A program made the position numbers and the translations under genes. A model generated the notes under the pieces. The model ran no database searches, was not told the DNA's origin, and saw only the letters and a list, made by a program, of their open reading frames with translations. From assembly GCA_002898915.1 (NCBI GenBank), contig BEHO01000045.1:1-7588 (forward strand): DNA of 7,588 bases, in the 5' to 3' direction. Shown in pieces: positions 4,887-7,588 of the stretch. Numbering within the stretch: the first letter of the stretch is position 1; each line of letters begins with the position of its first letter. The DNA is from a bacterium HR12 (GTDB lineage Bacteria > Actinomycetota > UBA4738 > HRBIN12).

Positions 4887-6802
4887 GACCCCGCCAGCGG
4901 CGCCGGCGCGTAGAGGCCGCGCGCCTCCATCGTCTTGAGGTTCACGGAGAGCGTGAGGTCCACCTCTTGCCCGCCGTTGATCCAGACCCGGTAGCGGACG
5001 GACAGCTTCGGCGGGGTGGCCTGCGCGCTCGCCTCCGTCCGGCTGAGGCCGCCGGCGCCACCCGTCGCCGTCGCCGTCGCCGTGCTCCCCGTCGTCACGC
5101 TCCCGGGAACCACCGAGATCGTGACCGTCACGGCGTCACCATCCACCGTCCCCGTGACCGTCACCGACGACGCCTCCAGCGCGGTGGCGAGCCCCGCGTC
5201 GGTGACCGACCGGCTCGCGTAGGCTCCGGTGGCGGGGTCCCAGTAGTAGACGGTCCCGCCCGTCACGCCCGCCGAGGGGGCCGGCACGGCCGAGCCGGAG
5301 GTGGCGGAGGGGAGGACCTGCCGGCCGACGGGGGCGGCCACCCGGTCGGCGTAGCCGACGATCGAGACCAGGTACCCGTTCCAGGCGTTCGCCCCAGCCC
5401 AGTTGGCGGGCCCGGCCAGGGCCGAGGGCAGCCCCCCCAGGTTGATGGTCCCGAGGCGGCGCACCGCCGACTGCTCGAGGCACCCGTCGGCGCCGCTCAC
5501 CGGGGCGCACCCGGTCAGGTTCGGCAGCATCGTGGAGCTCTCGGGGTAGAGCACGAGATCCGCGAAGGTCTTCGTGGGCTCGCTCGGCGCCCCGACACGC
5601 ACCAGCGTGGCGGTCCCGAGGGGGGCGTTGTCGTTGAGGGTGAGCGCGGCGAGGAGATCTCCGCCCTGCTGGAACCGCGATGCCGCGCACGGGCGTCCAT
5701 CGCTCTCGTTCGTGTCCGACGGGAGCGGGCAGACGTTGACGGCGCCCGACTCCGTGGTCGCAGCCGAGGCGCCCGAGTCCCCGGCGGGAGAGGTGAGGGT
5801 GAGCACGTTGTCGGTCCCCGTGCTGAGGGAGGAGGCCGCCGCCCCCGCGTACGTGGAGCTGTCGTACTCGCTCATCGTCGCGGAACCCGGATCGGTGTCG
5901 GCCGCCGCCGTCACCTCCGTGGTCCCCCCGGCCGTCCGGGTCCCCGAGCCGTCCACCAACTGGATCCCGGTCGGCGTGTACCCGGCCTGGGCGTCGGTCA
6001 TCTGCTCGTGCTGGACGCTGGACTCGACCGACGGGAGGAACAGGTCCCCGCTCACGAAGCTCGTGTCGCGGATGCCCACGGCGCTCCCCGACGTCCGCTC
6101 GAGGTGGACCTCACCCCGGGGGACCGTCGCGGTCCCGAAGAAGAACGGCTGGCACGGCGCGGCGTAGGGATGCGTTTCCGTCGAGCGGCAGCCCGTGGGC
6201 GAGTAGAAGAGGCTCTGCAGGCGGACCAGCTTGGTGGGGTAGGAACGTCCGCCGGTCCACGTCACGATGACGGTCACGCGGTACGGGTCGAGCGCCGTGC
6301 AGGTCGTGCCGTCGATCGTGGTGCAGTCGTTCGTCACGTACGTGCGGATCGTGAAGTCGATACCGTTCTCGGTCACCGTGCTCACGTGCGGGACGATGGG
6401 CGCCGTAGGGTTGGTCGCCGCGGCGCTGTGCACGATCTTCTCCCCCGAGCCCGGGACCGCGCCCCGCGTGCAGGAGAGGAAGCGGTAGGTCCCCGCGGGA
6501 TCCCCGGCGCAACCGCTCACGATGTTCGGGTCGCCCGCGAGATCGCTCGTCAGCATCCCCGTCTGGATCTTCGCGTACGCCAGGCCGCGCGCCTGCTCCA
6601 TCGTGCCGTTCGCGAGCGCCGTCGCCGTCTGTCGCTGACGAGCGAGGGACTCGTAGCCGAACCCCACGGTCGCGGTGTAGGAGAGGGCGACGAGGGAAGC
6701 GAAGATCACGCCGATCGCGATGACCGTCTCGAGCAGGCTGAAGCCGTGCTCGGCGTGCAGCCGAGCCCGGACCTTCTCGAGGAGGTCGCGCGCCGTGGTC
6801 AT
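4883..6802 (-). CDS. PilV-like minor pilin of unusual size
   Basis: This 639-aa protein begins with a 20-residue leader ending in AEHG, then FSLLETVIAIGVIFASLVALS with Glu at +5 (E25) and an N-terminal helix to about 70: a standard PilV/GspI-like prepilin start. Residues about 85-205 are a pilin head (NGIDFTIRTYV, PYRVTVIVTWTGG, LVRLQSLFYSPTGC). Beyond it lies a further region of about 430 residues rich in Ser, Thr, Ala and Gly. Ten cysteines (98, 111, 160, 168, 205, 217, 358, 372, 432, 441) could form five disulfides. A low-complexity TATATAT stretch at about 573-580 precedes a final beta-rich part. Typical PilV proteins are below 250 residues, so the extension may be an adhesive or display domain. 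Start ATG is at 6800-6802, giving the leader; the open frame further upstream overlaps the pilin gene. The ribosome binding site is weak. Confidence 0.85.
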   Translation of the reverse strand: MTTARDLLEKVRARLHAEHGFSLLETVIAIGVIFASLVALSYTATVGFGYESLARQRQTATALANGTMEQARGLAYAKIQTGMLTSDLAGDPNIVSGCAGDPAGTYRFLSCTRGAVPGSGEKIVHSAAATNPTAPIVPHVSTVTENGIDFTIRTYVTNDCTTIDGTTCTALDPYRVTVIVTWTGGRSYPTKLVRLQSLFYSPTGCRSTETHPYAAPCQPFFFGTATVPRGEVHLERTSGSAVGIRDTSFVSGDLFLPSVESSVQHEQMTDAQAGYTPTGIQLVDGSGTRTAGGTTEVTAAADTDPGSATMSEYDSSTYAGAAASSLSTGTDNVLTLTSPAGDSGASAATTESGAVNVCPLPSDTNESDGRPCAASRFQQGGDLLAALTLNDNAPLGTATLVRVGAPSEPTKTFADLVLYPESSTMLPNLTGCAPVSGADGCLEQSAVRRLGTINLGGLPSALAGPANWAGANAWNGYLVSIVGYADRVAAPVGRQVLPSATSGSAVPAPSAGVTGGTVYYWDPATGAYASRSVTDAGLATALEASSVTVTGTVDGDAVTVTISVVPGSVTTGSTATATATGGAGGLSRTEASAQATPPKLSVRYRVWINGGQEVDLTLSVNLKTMEARGLYAPAPLAGS

Positions 6803-6832
6803 ACCGATCTCGAACCCTTCTCGGTAAGCATC

Positions 6833-6851
6833 GGGCGAACGGGGGTCGCCC
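6833..6851 (-). other. Weak hairpin between the pilin and PilV-like genes
   Basis: Arms GGGCGA and TCGCCC are perfect over 6 bp with a 7-nt loop, in the 83-nt gap before the PilV-like start. There is no T tract after it, so it is not a convincing terminator. It could stabilise or process the upstream pilin mRNA. Confidence 0.25.
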
Positions 6852-6885
6852 TTGAGCTGGGTCCGGAGCCCCGGCCAGCGGCCCC

Positions 6886-7353
6886 CTACCAGCCGCCGGT
6901 GCACTCGGCGACCGTGTCGACCTCCGCGAAGGTGTCGCCTCGGCCCCTGGCCGTCGAGGGGCTGCCCGGCACCTGCGCCAGGCAGAAGTACGTGCCGCTC
7001 GAGGAGAGCCCGACGAGCAGGAGCTCCTGGTCCTCGTGGACGTGGATCGAGACCTCCCCCCGGTCCGGCGGCGCGGGCCCCTCCCCCCACGGGATGCGAG
7101 GCTCCTCGCTGACGGCCTGGGCCCGGTCGAAGCCGGTCCAGTCCCGGGTCTGCGCGTAGTACGCGAGCGCCGCGGCGAGCCCGGTCCGCATGTCCGTCTG
7201 GAGCGCTCGGTCGGCGGCCCGTGCCCGAGCTCCGAGGTACGTCGGCAGGGCGATGGCGATCAGGAGCCCCACGACCAGGATCACCACCATGAGCTCGACG
7301 ACGCTGAAGCCGTCGTCGCCCCCGATCTCCGCTTCCCGGTCGTTCCTCCGCAT
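6886..7353 (-). CDS. Type IV pilin (PilA/PilE-like)
   Basis: This 155-aa prepilin is of major-pilin size. Its leader of 15 residues ends in GGDDG, and cleavage is predicted between G15 and F16. The mature N-terminus FSVVELMVVILVVGLLIAIALP has Glu at +5 (E20). The helix continues through ARARAADRALQTDMRTGLAAA. The head domain ends in a disulfide loop between C124 (TYFCLA) and C151 (ECTGGW, the last residues). The same C-terminal motif is found in the pilin gene just upstream, so the two are tandem paralogs. The only in-frame start that gives a leader is ATG at 7351-7353. It lacks a clear ribosome binding site, while GGAGG lies inside codons 2-4. A strong hairpin stands 40 nt upstream, leaving no room for a separate promoter, so expression should depend on read-through. 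Confidence 0.92.
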   Translation of the reverse strand: MRRNDREAEIGGDDGFSVVELMVVILVVGLLIAIALPTYLGARARAADRALQTDMRTGLAAALAYYAQTRDWTGFDRAQAVSEEPRIPWGEGPAPPDRGEVSIHVHEDQELLLVGLSSSGTYFCLAQVPGSPSTARGRGDTFAEVDTVAECTGGW

Positions 7354-7392
7354 GGGAACGGTATCGGCCGGCCCATGGAGAACCTTGAAGAG

Positions 7393-7424
7393 GAAGAAGG
7401 GGCGGCCTCGGCCGCCCCTTCTTC
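7393..7424 (-). terminator. Strong GC-rich hairpin, terminator or attenuator between two pilin genes
   Basis: Two perfect 15-bp arms (7393-7407 and 7410-7424) surround a 2-bp centre; in RNA the innermost pairs would open to make a loop. On the minus strand the stem is followed by a pyrimidine-rich stretch (CTTCTTCCTCTTC) rather than a pure T run. It lies 26 nt after the stop of the upstream pilin gene and 40 nt before the next pilin start. That is the right place for partial termination giving more of the first pilin. Confidence 0.8.
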
Positions 7425-7449
7425 GACAACTCGCCCGCCGTGCGGGTTC

Positions 7450-7587
7450 TTACCAGCCGCCCGTGCAGCCCGCGTACGTGACGGAGGCCACGTTGCCATA
7501 CACCTGGCCCCCGCCTGAACTCGTGTCCTTCGCGAGACAGAACGTCGTTCCCGACGCACTGCGGGCGTTGAGGACAATCGTGTCGTC
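7450..7587 (-). CDS. Type IV pilin, C-terminal end (gene begins beyond base 7588)
   Basis: The last 45 codons and a TAA stop are visible. They include SASGTTFCLAKDTSSGGG near residue 10 of the fragment and end in YAGCTGGW. This aligns well with the end of the next pilin (SSSGTYFCLA ... AECTGGW), including the two cysteines that would close the C-terminal disulfide loop. I therefore call it a pilin although its N-terminal helix lies outside the window. The strong hairpin after it and its first position suggest it may be the more abundant, major pilin, with the downstream copy a paralog. That ranking is inferred. Confidence 0.8.
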   Translation of the reverse strand, partial: DDTIVLNARSASGTTFCLAKDTSSGGGQVYGNVASVTYAGCTGGW

Positions 7588-7588
7588 G

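Noticed and set aside
5064..5081. Three copies of the hexamer GTCGCC
   Set aside because: It simply encodes the Thr-Ala low-complexity stretch of the PilV-like protein; too short to claim as a phase-variable repeat.
6799..6831. Ten-codon ORF whose TGA overlaps the PilV-like ATG
   Set aside because: It has no ribosome binding site and nothing unusual in its composition, so a chance ATG is the simplest explanation.
4967..7159. Long plus-strand open frame of 730 codons
   Set aside because: It lies opposite the PilV-like and pilin genes and has low-complexity Arg/Gly/Pro composition; the minus strand has clear prepilin signatures.
6803..7429. Upstream extension of the PilV-like frame
   Set aside because: It overlaps the pilin gene and reads as Arg/Gly/Pro-rich shadow; ATG at 6802 gives a leader of normal length and a proper cleavage site.

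Overview
This is a high-GC window in which every recognisable gene lies on the minus strand, so the locus is best read from 7588 down to 1. It is part of a type IV pilus (type IVa-like) locus. The strongest lineage hint is a pair of small excisionase-family helix-turn-helix proteins. Their core (LLTVAEVAATMRVS, MTVYRL, RVGKNYR) resembles small actinobacterial regulators such as mycobacterial Rv0500A and, more distantly, BldC. With the high GC, the GTG starts and the prepilin peptidase signature RLPNRIVYP, this suggests Actinomycetota, possibly an environmental lineage. That assignment is an inference from memory of the families.

Pilin module (7587 to 2776). The window opens inside the C-terminus of a pilin, followed by a strong GC-rich hairpin terminator or attenuator. 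Next comes a complete 155-aa type IV pilin with the same C-terminal disulfide-loop signature (SSGTYFCLA ... CTGGW). Three minor pilin-like proteins follow: a 639-aa PilV-like protein, a 216-aa PilW-like protein that overlaps it by 4 nt, and a 481-aa PilX-like protein. All are class III-type prepilins with a short charged leader, a Gly before the cleavage site and a hydrophobic helix. Glu+5 is present in all the complete ones except the PilX-like protein.

Processing gene (2733 to 1945). A bifunctional prepilin peptidase/N-methyltransferase (PilD) carries both CxxC pairs and both catalytic aspartates. It would process all the pilins above.

Control region (about 1704 to 1944). This AT-richer gap holds a good sigma-70-type promoter reading toward the regulators, an inverted repeat over its -35 box, a separate 18-bp palindrome, and a possible 18-19 codon methionine-rich leader ORF directly in front of the first regulator gene.

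Regulator and assembly module (1703 to 1). Two tandem, nearly duplicate HTH genes are followed without a meaningful gap by pilM and then pilN (start overlapping the pilM stop, gene running off the window). PilM and PilN form the cytoplasmic and inner-membrane alignment complex of the pilus machine. The logic appears to be: make the pilins, process them with PilD, and assemble them on the PilM/N platform, with the platform operon apparently controlled from its own promoter by HTH proteins encoded at its head. I see no RNA genes, insertion sequences, CRISPR arrays or prophage genes. The long plus-strand reading frames are antisense shadows of the real genes.
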